Origin: Neocallimastix lanati (nom. inval.)
Lineage: Eukaryota > Neocallimastigomycota > Neocallimastigomycetes > Neocallimastigales > Neocallimastigaceae
Direction of reading: 5' to 3'
Assembly: GCA_016946835.1 (NCBI GenBank)
Contig: JACVTC010000406.1
Coordinates: 1 to 31,603, forward strand
DNA: 31,603 bases
The position numbers were made by a program, and so were the translations under genes. The notes below the pieces were generated by a model, which saw only the letters and a program-made list of their open reading frames with translations, was not told the DNA's origin and ran no database searches. This document shows, one piece after another, positions 1 through 8,961 of this stretch. Position 1 is the first letter of the stretch; every line of letters begins with the position of its first letter.

Positions 1-260
1 TAATTGAATTTAATATATATGTTGTAAGCATATATAAAAAAAATATAAATAAATACATGACGTAAATGTATATTGAAATTAATTATTAATATAAATATTT
101 ATTAATATCAATTATTATAAGATAAATTAAATATAAAAAGAATTTATATTAATTATAATTATTTAAATATATATATTTTATAATTAAATAAATAATATTT
201 GTTAACTATTGAAATGTAAATAACTGAAATTGAGATTTCAATTCAGTTATAATTTCAACA
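1..260 (-). repeat. Partial LTR, minus strand, cut by window start
   Basis: The reverse complement of this stretch begins TGTTGAAATTATAACTGAAT and matches the first part of the plus-strand solo LTR at 11779-12490 over nearly its whole length, with small gaps. It is therefore the first roughly 260 bp of a related LTR in the opposite orientation, with the rest outside the window. The next five bases (261-265, AGAAG) are probably its own TSD and are also the TSD of Element 1. No coding sequence is present. Confidence 0.8.
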
Positions 261-265
261 AGAAG

Positions 266-913
266 TGTCAAGGATTTGATACAAATTAATTTATATTTAA
301 TACTACAAAAATAACAATTTAATTATAAATATAATTTGTACTCCTTAAATCCTTGTACCGTTCATAACCAAATTAATATTGTATTACATATTAATTAATA
401 TTATCCCTTTATACATTATTGAACCCCTAATATATTAATTGATTAATATTGTATTACATATTATTAACATTATCCCTTTTTATATTAATTAATATAGTTG
501 AATATTATTTATAAAAATTGTTTTTTATTAATTATATTATTTTATATATTTTTATTATCTTATATTATATATGTATTATTCTATTACTTTATATATTAAA
601 ATTATATTTTATATTGTTATCTTTAAATTAGTATTTATTAAAATATATTATTAAATATTTTATATTGTTTTTCAAAATATAAAAGAACTAAAAAATATTC
701 TTTTTTAAATCTTTGTAAGATTATTATTTACAAAATAATCTGATAACTTTATAATAAAACATATTAAATAAAAATATAGTTAATTAAAAGTTTAATAATA
801 AAATAATATTTTATATTGAATAATCAATTTAAAAAAATAAAATAATATCAAAAGGTTATTAGATTAAAGGCTTCCAACCAAGTTTACCCTTTAATCTAAG
901 TACCAACTTAACA
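266..913 (+). repeat. Element 1 5' LTR
   Basis: A 648-bp LTR, TGTCAAGG...CTTAACA, repeated at 5971-6621. It contains a TATA box (678-685), the predicted transcript start near 715 and a small hairpin (718-725 with 734-741). The differences from the 3' copy are all insertions or deletions in short runs. Confidence 0.93.
678..725 (+). promoter_or_regulatory. Element 1 core promoter and predicted transcript start
   Basis: TATAAAAG lies at 678-685 and GTAAGATTATT at 715-725, 37 bp downstream of the start of the TATA box. The 11-mer is the reverse complement of the bases at the LTR/internal boundary (913-923), as expected if the transcript 5' end primes its own reverse transcription. The same TATA-then-GTAAG(A/G)TTAT layout recurs in the solo LTRs at 7227-7882 and 11779-12490. 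The start site itself is inferred. Confidence 0.6.
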
Positions 914-923
914 ATAATCTTAC
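913..923 (+). promoter_or_regulatory. Element 1 putative self-priming primer binding site
   Basis: AATAATCTTAC spans the last base of the 5' LTR and the next ten bases. It is perfectly complementary to 715-725 inside the LTR. No TGG-starting tRNA-type site is present here. In Tf1 and related fungal elements the first 11 nt of the transcript anneal to such a site. The assignment is by analogy. Confidence 0.6.
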
Positions 924-948
924 CCGCTATTTTAGAAACTTCCTTGGA

Positions 949-2172
949 ATGCCTAAAATTGGCCTAAGACGCTCGGGAATGTATTCAGCTAGATCGGATG
1001 AAGAAATGGATATGAATAAAGAAGACTCAGTACAACAATTGCGATCCGAAGCCACCCAAGCTTGTACCACCTTAGCAGAAGGTGTTCAACAGTTAAGAAA
1101 TGATACCTCACAAGCTTGTAATAGTATAGTTTCTGGGGTGAATGAAAACTTCGTTTCCAAAGAAGACTTACAAAATTACCATCAAGAGGTAATGAAACAA
1201 TTCGGAGCTTATGATAAAATGAATAATGAAATATTGGCCTCTTTAGAATCTTTGAAGAAGGCTACCCTCTATTTTAAGCATGAATTATGTAATAAAACTC
1301 AAGTAGAAAATACTTCTTCTGGTGCTACCTCGTCGATACCGTTGACATCTGGAAATCCTACGGTAAACCTCCATTCTGTTTTCGATGATAATATCTCAAC
1401 TACTACAAGATATGACAATGATCATGATGTTATCATGCAATCTGCTTACCCTATTAATATTCCTCAAGTTCCCGATCCAGGTTTGTTTTCAGGTGATATT
1501 TCTGAAACCGAACTTTTCTGTCAACTGTGTGGGGACACATTTAAAACCTATCCATGTAAGTCTTGGCCTGAAGATTCGAAAATCAACTTTGTGCAATCAA
1601 GATTAAGAGAAGCTGCTAGAAGTTGGTACCAAACAAAATATTCCAGTAGTCCTCCTGCTTCCCTAGAGGCTCTTCTTAATGAATTAAAAGAAGCTTTTCC
1701 TGATGTTGTCAGCAAAAAGTTAAAGAAAATTAATTTAATAAATCTTAAACATTCTCATGGTAATATTAAGGACTATATCGATTCTTTCCGTAAACTAACA
1801 GCTGATCTTGGTTGGCCTGAAGAACCATTAGTATTATTTTTCTATAATGGTCTTCATCCAAAATTTAAAGAAGAAATTAATAAAATGGAGAAGTTTCCAG
1901 AGAAAATAGAAGAAATTACAACAAAGTGCATATTGTTTGAATCTTCTCAAGAAACTAAATTAAAGATAAATCAATTAACCAGCAATAAAAATTATAAGAG
2001 AAAGAACTCTCATTCTTATCCCAATAGTGAAAACAAGAATAAGAAGAATAACAATTATTACAATCATAGTAAAAATAATAACTTCCATAATAATAAATCT
2101 AAGGTTAATTCCAGTTACAACAACCGAGAAAATTATGTTACCGAAGTCCAAAAAATTAACTCAAAAAACTAG
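949..2172 (+). CDS. gag: Element 1 Gag (capsid/nucleocapsid polyprotein)
   Basis: A 407-residue Gag that should form the virus-like particle in the cytoplasm. It starts at an ATG 36 nt after the LTR. The N-terminal part is probably coiled coil, with two imperfect repeats of a LRxxxxQAC pattern (about residues 32-60). A central retrotransposon-capsid region (about 165-330) contains ARSWYQ and the YIDSFRKL segment typical of Ty3/gypsy Gag. There is no CCHC zinc knuckle. The C-terminus is instead a basic, Asn/Lys-rich tail that could bind RNA. The stop TAG (2170-2172) follows directly after a slippery heptamer, so a minority of ribosomes should continue into pol. The capsid assignment is by family resemblance of short motifs plus position. 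Confidence 0.88.
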   Translation: MPKIGLRRSGMYSARSDEEMDMNKEDSVQQLRSEATQACTTLAEGVQQLRNDTSQACNSIVSGVNENFVSKEDLQNYHQEVMKQFGAYDKMNNEILASLESLKKATLYFKHELCNKTQVENTSSGATSSIPLTSGNPTVNLHSVFDDNISTTTRYDNDHDVIMQSAYPINIPQVPDPGLFSGDISETELFCQLCGDTFKTYPCKSWPEDSKINFVQSRLREAARSWYQTKYSSSPPASLEALLNELKEAFPDVVSKKLKKINLINLKHSHGNIKDYIDSFRKLTADLGWPEEPLVLFFYNGLHPKFKEEINKMEKFPEKIEEITTKCILFESSQETKLKINQLTSNKNYKRKNSHSYPNSENKNKKNNNYYNHSKNNNFHNNKSKVNSSYNNRENYVTEVQKINSKN

Positions 2173-2195
2173 ATAATGGACTTCCCAAGAAGTCC
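2163..2195 (+). promoter_or_regulatory. Element 1 -1 ribosomal frameshift signal
   Basis: The slippery heptamer A AAA AAC occupies 2163-2169 in the Gag frame and the TAG stop is the next codon. After an 8-nt spacer, GGACTT (2178-2183) pairs perfectly with AAGTCC (2190-2195) across a 6-nt loop. The pol frame is -1 to gag and is open from 2160, so slippage here joins the two frames. This is the textbook layout of programmed -1 frameshifting; activity is untested. Confidence 0.85.
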
Positions 2196-5100
2196 TCTCC
2201 GATTAAAACTATTCAATATAATTATCCAACTTTAAACCCTCCTCTTCCTAATTCTTTCTTTTTGTTTAAATCATTTATCCCAACAATAAACAAAAGGAAC
2301 AAAAACATTAAATTACAAACCAAATCAATGTTAGATTGTGGTTCTTACTGCAATTTTATTTCTACCAATTTAATCTCTCGGTTAAATCTTGTACCTCAAA
2401 AACTTAATAATAAAATATATATAAAAGGTATTAGTGGTGATACAGATTCCATTAATGAATTTGTGTCTTTAAATTTTCAACTAAAAATCAAAATTAACAA
2501 TACGTTTCATTTAATCAAATTTAAAGAAAAATTCCTTGTGTCAAAACATATTCCAGTGGATTTACTCCTTGGAAATCAATTTATGAAAAACTATAAAATA
2601 CATTTTAGTTATGATAATCATTATCTTTACTCTACTTTTAAAATCTCAAAATTTAAATCAAGAATTATAAAGAATTTTAAACAAAATGCGAATTCAATTA
2701 ATTTTTATGACGGATTACCCTATAATTACAACTTTTTAATCTATTCTTTTCTTTCAAATAAGGTATCAGAGGATTCTGAAGAACCTGATATTGAGCGTAT
2801 TCCTGAACAGTATAAAGACCTTGCAATAGTCTTCAGTAAAAAGGAAGCAGATAAGCTTCCTCCCCATCGTTTAACGGACTGTGAGATCAATCTTCAACCA
2901 GGTGCTACTTTACATTATGGACCAATCTACCCGCTTACATTGGAAGAATCAGAAGTTTTAAAAGATTACATAAAGGAAAACGAAAAGAAAGGATTTATTA
3001 GAGAATCTCACTCCCCAGCCGGCTATCCTGTTCTCTTTCAAAAAAAGAGTGATGGTTCTCTCCGACTCTGCGTTGACTACAAACGTTTAAATGCGGTTAC
3101 TATTAGAAATTCCTATCCTTTACCGCTCATCAACGACATTATTGAACGAGTCAAAGGAGCCAAGTACTTTACTAAATTGGACTTGCGCTCCGCATATAAT
3201 TTAATTCGTATAAAGGAAGGCGATGAATATAAAACAGCTTTCCGTACTAAGTATGGACATTACGAATATTTAGTAATGCCATTTGGTCTTAAAAATGCAC
3301 CTGCAATCTTCCAATCTTTTATTAACTCTGTCCTTCGTCCATTCTTAGAGAAATCGGTAATACTCTACCTAGATGACATTCTAATTTATTCTAATTCATT
3401 AGATGATCATCATCAAACTGTACGTGAGGTTCTCAAAAAGCTTATTGACAATAATTTATATGCTAAACTTTCGAAATGTGAATTCGATAAAGAGGAAGTC
3501 GAATTCCTTGGACATATCATTTCTGGTTCTGGTGTGTCCACTGATCCAAAGAAGATCAAATCAATCAAAGAATGGCCCATTCCAAAAAACGTAAAAGAGG
3601 TTCAAAGGTTTCTTGGTCTTTGCAATTACTATAGAAGATTCGTAAGGAATTTTGCTGCTATTGCTAAACCTTTGCATGCTTTAACCAAGAAAGGAAGGAA
3701 GTTTGTTTGGTCTAAAGATTGTGATACCTCCTTCTCAATTCTCAAAAAACGTTTAACTTCTTCCCCTCTCCTCATGCATCCTGACTTAACAAAACCTTTT
3801 ATTGTTGAGTGCGATGCTAGTAACTTTGCTATTGGAGCAGTTCTTTCCCAGTATGATAATGATAATAAGCTTCATCCTATTGCTTATTTTTCTCGTAGTC
3901 TTAACAATGCCGAAATAAACTATTCGATTACCGATAAGGAACTTTTATCAATTAAAGAAGCTTTCTCATCATGGCGTCACCTTTTGTTAGGTGCTAAATT
4001 CAAGATTAAAGTTTTTACTGACCATAGAAATCTTCTATATACCCTTGGAGGGAAGATAGGTAATCAACGTCAACATCGTTGGCATCTATTCTTCCAAGAA
4101 TACGACTTTGAACTTATCTATCGCCAAGGTAAAAAGAATGGCAAACCCGATTCGTTATCCAGAAGACCAGACTACCAAAAGGAAGATATAGAGGATAAAC
4201 CTGAGTTTATCTTAGACAGTAAGAATATTGGTAAAATCCCATGTTTAATTAGTATAACTAACGATCTTCTCAATAATATTAAAATAAACTTAAAGAATGA
4301 TAAGGTTGCTGAGGATCTTCGTATATATTTTTCTGAAAATAATGTCTCTCAAGGTTTCCCTTATAAACCATTTCGCAAAATGAATAAGTTTAAATTAGAA
4401 AATGATTTAATATTATACAACAATCTTATTTACATACCAGATCAACTTCGTTTAGATATTTTAACTCGTTATCATGAGAAACCTGCTGCGGGTCATTTTG
4501 GTGTCAAAAGAACTTTGGAGTTGATCTCAAGAAACTTTTGGTGGCCCAAGATGGAAGATGATGTTAAGAATTTTGTAAAGTCGTGTGAAACATGTATGAG
4601 AAACAAAAAATCTAGGCACCGAAAATTTGGGTTACTTCAACCGCTTGACGTTCCAGAAAGACCTTGGAAATCAATCGAAATTGATTTCTTATGTGGTCTT
4701 CCACCATCCAAAGGTAATACGGTGATTATGGTTGTAGTTGATAGATTTTCAAAAATGATACACCTTATTCCCTTCAAAGATATTCCAAATTCCGTACAAA
4801 CAGCCAAAGCTTTTATCAATAATATCTATAAGCTCCATGGTCTACCCTATGATATTATTACGGATAGAGGTTCACAGTTTACGAGTGAACTTTGGCAAGA
4901 ATTTCTATTCTTATTAAATATTAAATCGAAAATAGCTACTACTGACCACCATGAAACCGTAGGTCAAGTTGAACGATGCAATTCTTTCATCGAACAATAC
5001 CTTCGCTGTTTCTCAAGATCTTTCTATCATGATGATTGGGTTGATTTTCTTCCACTTGCTGAATTTGCTTATAACAACTCAATTCACCCTTCCACTAACG

Positions 5101-5732
5101 AAACTCCCTTTTTTATCAACTATGGATTTCATCCTTACATGGATGAATATACACTACTCCCTACTTGTAACATTAATCATAAAATGGTTCAAAAAGTTTA
5201 TGAAAGTTTTAATCATGTTAAAGAAGTTCTTCTCCGATCCCAAGAGCTATATAAACGTTCTGCTGATAGAAAAAGAATTACCGCTCCTTCTTACAACATT
5301 GACGATTTGGTGTGGATTCAAGCTCCTCCTTCGTTAAATATAGAATCATGCTCAAAACTAGCTCCATGCAAATTTGGTCCATACAAAGTAACCAATGTTT
5401 TACATAATAATAATTATGAAATTGAACTTAAAAATTCACCCTTTCCTAAGCATCATAATGTTTTCCACGTCTCTGAACTCGAACCATTCACACCAGTGCC
5501 TGAAAAGTTTAGAAAACGATATAAAGATCCTGAGTCTATTAAGGATATTATTGAAATTGCGGGTTTTAGAACTAACTATAAGAAGAAACAATACGAATAT
5601 AAAATCCGTTATAAATATCGTTCCTCCTATAATTGGGTATCTTCTTCTGAAGTTGAAGATAATCCAAGAAACCAAAATATTTTTATTAAATACATTAATA
5701 ATAATAGGAAACCAGTCTCGATCTCATATAGT

Positions 5733-5738
<6 letters not shown>
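2169..5738 (+). CDS. pol: Element 1 Pol: protease, RT, RNase H, integrase, chromodomain-like tail
   Basis: Pol is made as a Gag-Pol fusion by -1 frameshift; there is no start codon at the head of the frame, which opens at 2160. Residue numbers here count from 2262. The aspartic protease motif is LDCGSYCNFI (D25), with Cys where Ser or Thr is usual. RT has LRLCVDYKRLNAVT and the catalytic YLDD (369-372). RNase H has ECDAS (D518) and FTDHRN. Integrase has an HHCC zinc domain from about 738 and a perfect DD35E triad (D808, D868, E904), then a GPY/F-like module (KFGPYKV) and HNVFHVSELEPF. From about 1095 to 1146 the aromatic-rich segment DIIEIAGF...YNWVSSSEVED resembles a chromodomain, which in chromoviruses steers integration to marked chromatin. 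No internal stops are seen, so it is probably functional. Confidence 0.95.

Positions 5739-5783
<45 letters not shown>
5737..5783 (+). repeat. Poly(A) tract after Element 1 pol
   Basis: A run of 47 A beginning inside the pol stop codon, followed by T6. It lies well upstream of the 3' LTR, so it is not an mRNA tail marking the end of a retroposed copy. Similar tracts occur in Elements 3 and 4. Its length may be unreliable in the assembly. Confidence 0.9.
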
Positions 5784-5787
<4 letters not shown>

Positions 5788-5831
5788 TTCTTTAAAAATA
5801 TATATTCAACACAATTTATTTCTCCAACTAA

Positions 5832-5957
5832 TTTGAAATTCACATGGCCAATTGAACATTTATGTTCAAGTGAATTTCAAATACTTCTTGAGTACTCTTT
5901 TGAATAAACTAATATCAAAAATATTAGTATTCTTGAATTCGCCTGGAATGCGAATTC
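5832..5957 (+). other. Hairpin-rich 3' untranslated region of Element 1
   Basis: Three inverted repeats follow one another. 5832-5843 pairs with 5870-5881 (12 bp) and encloses 5852-5859 with 5862-5869 (8 bp, 2-nt loop). 5908-5915 pairs with 5921-5928 (8 bp). 5935-5942 pairs with 5950-5957 (8 bp, 7-nt loop). No ORF of note lies here. Roles in RNA stability, packaging or plus-strand priming are possible but not shown. Confidence 0.7.
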
Positions 5958-5959
5958 TT

Positions 5960-5969
5960 GGAGAGAGCG
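5960..5969 (+). promoter_or_regulatory. Element 1 polypurine tract
   Basis: GGAGAGAGCG ends one base before the 3' LTR (TGTCAAGG at 5971). The position and purine content fit the plus-strand primer of an LTR retrotransposon. Confidence 0.7.
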
Positions 5970-5970
5970 T

Positions 5971-6621
5971 TGTCAAGGATTTGATACAAATTAATTTATA
6001 TTTAATACTACAAAAATAACAATTTAATTATAAATATAATTTGTACTCCTTAAATCCTTGTACCGTTCATAACCAAATTAATATTGTATTACATATTAAT
6101 TAATATTATCCCTTTTATACATTATTGAACCCCTAATATATTAATTGATTAATATTGTATTACATATTAATTAACATTATCCCTTTTTATATTAATTAAT
6201 ATAGTTGAATATTATTTATAAAAATTGTTTTTTATTAATTATATTATTTTATATATTTTTATTATCTTATATTATATATGTATTATTCTATTACTTTATA
6301 TATTAAAATTATATTTTATATTGTTATCTTTAAATTAGTATTTATTAAAATATATTATTAAATATTTTATATTGTTTTTCAAAATATAAAAGAACTAAAA
6401 AATATTCTTTTTTAAATCTTTGTAAGATTATTATTTACAAATAATCTGATAACTTTATAATAAAACATATTAAATAAAAATATAGTTAATTAAAAGTTTA
6501 ATAATAAAATAATATTTTATATTTGAATAAATCAATTTAAAAAAATAAAATAATATCAAAAGGTTATTAGATTAAAGGCTTCCAACCAAGTTTACCCTTT
6601 AATCTAAGTACCAACTTAACA
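5971..6621 (+). repeat. Element 1 3' LTR
   Basis: A 651-bp copy of the LTR at 266-913. It is 3 bp longer because of small length differences in short runs; I saw no substitutions by eye. It is followed by the TSD AGAAG (6622-6626). Confidence 0.93.
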
Positions 6622-6681
6622 AGAAGATTGATAAAATAAACTATATAATATTGATAAGGATTTAATAATAATAAAATATAG

Positions 6682-6762
6682 TGTAATGAAACCTATTAGT
6701 CTAGTGGTTAATAGTTGGAGCTCAGTACATGATGTCACTGGTTCGACTCCATCTATTACACC
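6682..6762 (+). pseudogene. tRNA-like sequence with intact Pol III boxes
   Basis: A box TAGTCTAGTGG (6697-6707) and B box GGTTCGACTCC (6740-6750) match the TRGYNNARNGG and GGTTCRANTCC consensuses, with 32 nt between them. TGTAATG (6682-6688) can pair with TATTACA (6755-6761) as an acceptor stem, and TTTT follows at 6763-6766. However, about eight extra bases separate the acceptor stem from the A box, the T stem pairs in only three positions, and I could not fold a convincing anticodon arm. It looks tRNA-derived but not like a working tRNA. Confidence 0.55.
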
Positions 6763-7055
6763 TTTTGTTTATTGAAAATATTATTTTGTTAAATTTTATT
6801 ATAAATTATTTTACCAATCAAATTATTAGGTTTGATTTTATTTTGATATAAAAACATGTAGTTTAAAATTAGTTTAATAATTTCGAGGTTTCATTAACAT
6901 TAAACATTAAATAAATAAATAAATAAATAAATATCTTGATAAAATAAATGATTTGTTAAATAATATTTTAATATTTAAAGTGTTTTTCAATATTTTACAT
7001 TTATTTGTTTATTTAAGTTAATACACCAACCTGGTGATTAACCTAATTCGTTACA
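6682..7055 (+). mobile_element. 374-bp TIR element carrying tRNA-type A/B boxes (element T1)
   Basis: It begins TGTAATGAAA and ends CTAATTCGTTACA, giving imperfect terminal inverted repeats TGTAA(T/C)GAA. It is flanked by the 5-bp duplication TATAG (6677-6681 and 7056-7060). There is no ORF. The first 80 bp carry perfect matches to the Pol III A box and B box. The ends and TSD length are those of an LTR, so this may be a solo LTR or short non-autonomous element. Its closest relative in the window is the element starting at 16754. Confidence 0.75.
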
Positions 7056-7226
7056 TATAGATAAGAATAATAAAGGTAGCATAGATAAGGAATTAATATT
7101 AAATATACTTTTTTAAATAGTATAATTTAATTTGTACTAATTAGGAATATAGATTAATTTATTAGAATATGGAAAGTTCCAAAAGAATAAAGAATCAAAT
7201 AATTTATTTAAGGGTTAAATGAATCA

Positions 7227-7882
7227 TGTTAAAGTTTTGTGTTAATTTGGTCTTAACGATTAGGTCAAGATGCCAAATTATAGTAATTAATTAATAACTT
7301 AATTTTACTCTTATTTAAAACATATTGTTATTAGTAAATTTTATAATTAAGTTTTTATTTAAAATATAAATTTTATTTAATCTTAATAATATTTTATTAC
7401 ATTATTATTTTATATAATTATTATAATTATTACTATAATTTAAATTACGATAATCTTACAAAGGATTAATCAAAAAATTTAAACATGTATTTATATAAAA
7501 TAATTAATTATTAAAATATTAATTATTGATATGAATATGTAATAGTATTAATATAAGTTTGATATTGATAATATAAAATAAGATAATAATATAAATATTT
7601 AATATAAATAAAATATAAGAATCTAATATGGCTAAATATTATATTTTATAATTAAAATATAATATGTAGAAATTAATTTAATATGACAATCACGTGTTTA
7701 CATTATTTAATATATATAATTTCAATATGTTAATAATATTTAGTCAATTAGTTGGCCTAGACTATTTCCTAAATATTTTAATAATAATTATTATATTATT
7801 AATTATTAATGTTGAAATTCAAATAACTGAATTATTGAAATTGAAATTGAAATTGAATTGAAATTCAGTTATTATCTTAACA
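7227..7882 (-). repeat. Solo LTR, minus strand, TSD AATCA
   Basis: 656 bp with ends TGTTAAAG...TCTTAACA on the plus strand, flanked by AATCA at 7222-7226 and 7883-7887. Read on the minus strand it starts TGTTAAGATAATAACTGAAT, like the LTRs at 1-260 and 11779. It contains TATAAATA (minus, 7495-7488) and GTAAGATTATC (minus, 7459-7449), 36 bp apart, the same promoter layout as Element 1. No internal region remains, as expected after LTR-LTR recombination. Confidence 0.85.
7449..7495 (-). promoter_or_regulatory. Core promoter of the minus-strand solo LTR
   Basis: TATAAATA reads from 7495 to 7488 and GTAAGATTATC from 7459 to 7449 on the minus strand. The second motif matches the predicted transcript start of Element 1 in 10 of 11 positions. 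Presumably it no longer drives an element, because the internal region is gone. Confidence 0.5.
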
Positions 7883-7936
7883 AATCATTTAAGATGCATA
7901 ACCAAAAGAACATTATTTGGGCATTCTTTATCATAA

Positions 7937-8672
7937 TGTAAGAATCTATAATTATTTTTAACAAAATAATTATATTTTCTTAGTTAGGTTATAATTAATA
8001 TAACTTTTATTTAACTCATATTTCATTTATACACTTAATTATAATTAATAATTTATTTAATTATATATTAAAATTTTATTTAGTTTAATATTAAAAATTT
8101 ACTTAATTAAGTAATTTTTATACATTTAAAATAATATTAAATTTATTTAATTATTCACTTAATTATTAAATTTATTAGTTTTAGTTTTCTCTCACTTATT
8201 AAATCATAAACTAAAACACTATTCTGTATTTTATCATGTATTCTGTATTCTATCATGTATTCTGTATTGTATTAATCATGTATTTTATTATTAATGTATT
8301 GTTTTATATTTTTTATGTAAAGTTCTATAAAATAGAACTAAATAGATTAAATTTTAAATTTTATGATTGAAATAATTTTCATTATTTTATTCTTTTATTT
8401 TCGATCATTATATTAGATTAAGTAATCGGTTAATTAAGGTTTTTCCAATTACTTCTTAAAAGTAATCGGTTTTACTTAATTAACGCGATGATCGATATGG
8501 ATAGAATATCGATCAAAAAACTTATCTAGGTTTTTCTTCTAGTCTTTTCCTAGATAAGAGATTTGTTAAGATTAGAACCCCTTTTGATTTTAACCTTATT
8601 TTGACAAAAAAGTATAAATAAGGCTCTTAAGTTCTCTTTGAGAAATCAAGAGTTATTATTATAACAATTATA

Positions 8673-8714
<42 letters not shown>

Positions 8715-8956
8715 GTTTTAACATTTAAAGTTTCTAATAATTAATAAATCAAATTATTTTAATAAAACAAATTTTATAATTAAAACTTTTCTTTATCAAT
8801 TTTAGTGTTTCGTCTATTATAATTCTTTATAATAAACTCAATAATTAGAAAGAACCATAGGTAAGTATGATTCTTTTCTAAACCTTTAATATTAGCAGTT
8901 AGAGCTAATATTAATGATTAATAATTTAATTATAATTTTATAATTAAATTATTATA
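7937..8956 (+). repeat. LTR unit a (plus strand) of the CATAA array
   Basis: About 1.02 kb starting TGTAAGAATC and ending AAATTATTATA, flanked by CATAA at 7932-7936 and 8957-8961. It carries TATAAATA (8613-8620) and AAGAGTTATTAT (8648-8659), 35 bp apart and identical to the arrangement in the Element 2 LTR, so it is a solo LTR of the same superfamily. Its sequence is largely repeated in inverted orientation in unit b. There is no ORF; a (TAA)n run lies at about 8681-8711. Confidence 0.7.
8613..8659 (+). promoter_or_regulatory. Core promoter of LTR unit a
   Basis: TATAAATA (8613-8620) and the predicted transcript start AAGAGTTATTAT (8648-8659). The 12-mer is the same one that pairs with the primer binding site in Element 2. 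An inverted repeat just upstream surrounds the start, as in Element 2. Confidence 0.5.
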
Positions 8957-8961
8957 CATAA

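Larger units (their letters stand above)
266..6621 (+). mobile_element. Element 1: intact Ty3/gypsy chromovirus-like LTR retrotransposon
   Basis: A complete element bounded by direct LTRs (266-913 and 5971-6621) that begin TGTCAAGG and end CTTAACA. It is flanked by the 5-bp TSD AGAAG at 261-265 and 6622-6626. The internal region holds a likely self-priming site, gag, a -1 frameshift signal, pol (protease, RT, RNase H, integrase, chromodomain-like tail), a poly(A) tract, a hairpin-rich 3' region and a purine tract. The LTR copies differ only by single- or double-base length changes, so insertion was recent and the element looks capable of autonomous movement. Confidence 0.95.

Noticed and set aside
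5737-5783. Poly(A) tail of a LINE or processed retrocopy
   Set aside because: The tract lies inside an LTR element, upstream of its purine tract and 3' LTR, with the element TSD outside the LTRs.
5395-5907. ORF of 170 residues overlapping the end of Element 1 pol
   Set aside because: It is a shadow frame over pol that runs on through the poly(A) tract as a poly-lysine stretch.
6682-6762. Functional tRNA gene
   Set aside because: A and B boxes fit, but the T stem, the anticodon arm and the spacing after the acceptor stem do not give a standard cloverleaf.
7061-7221. Possible host gene between the repeats
   Set aside because: No ORF, RNA fold or motif could be supported; it looks like plain A+T-rich spacer.
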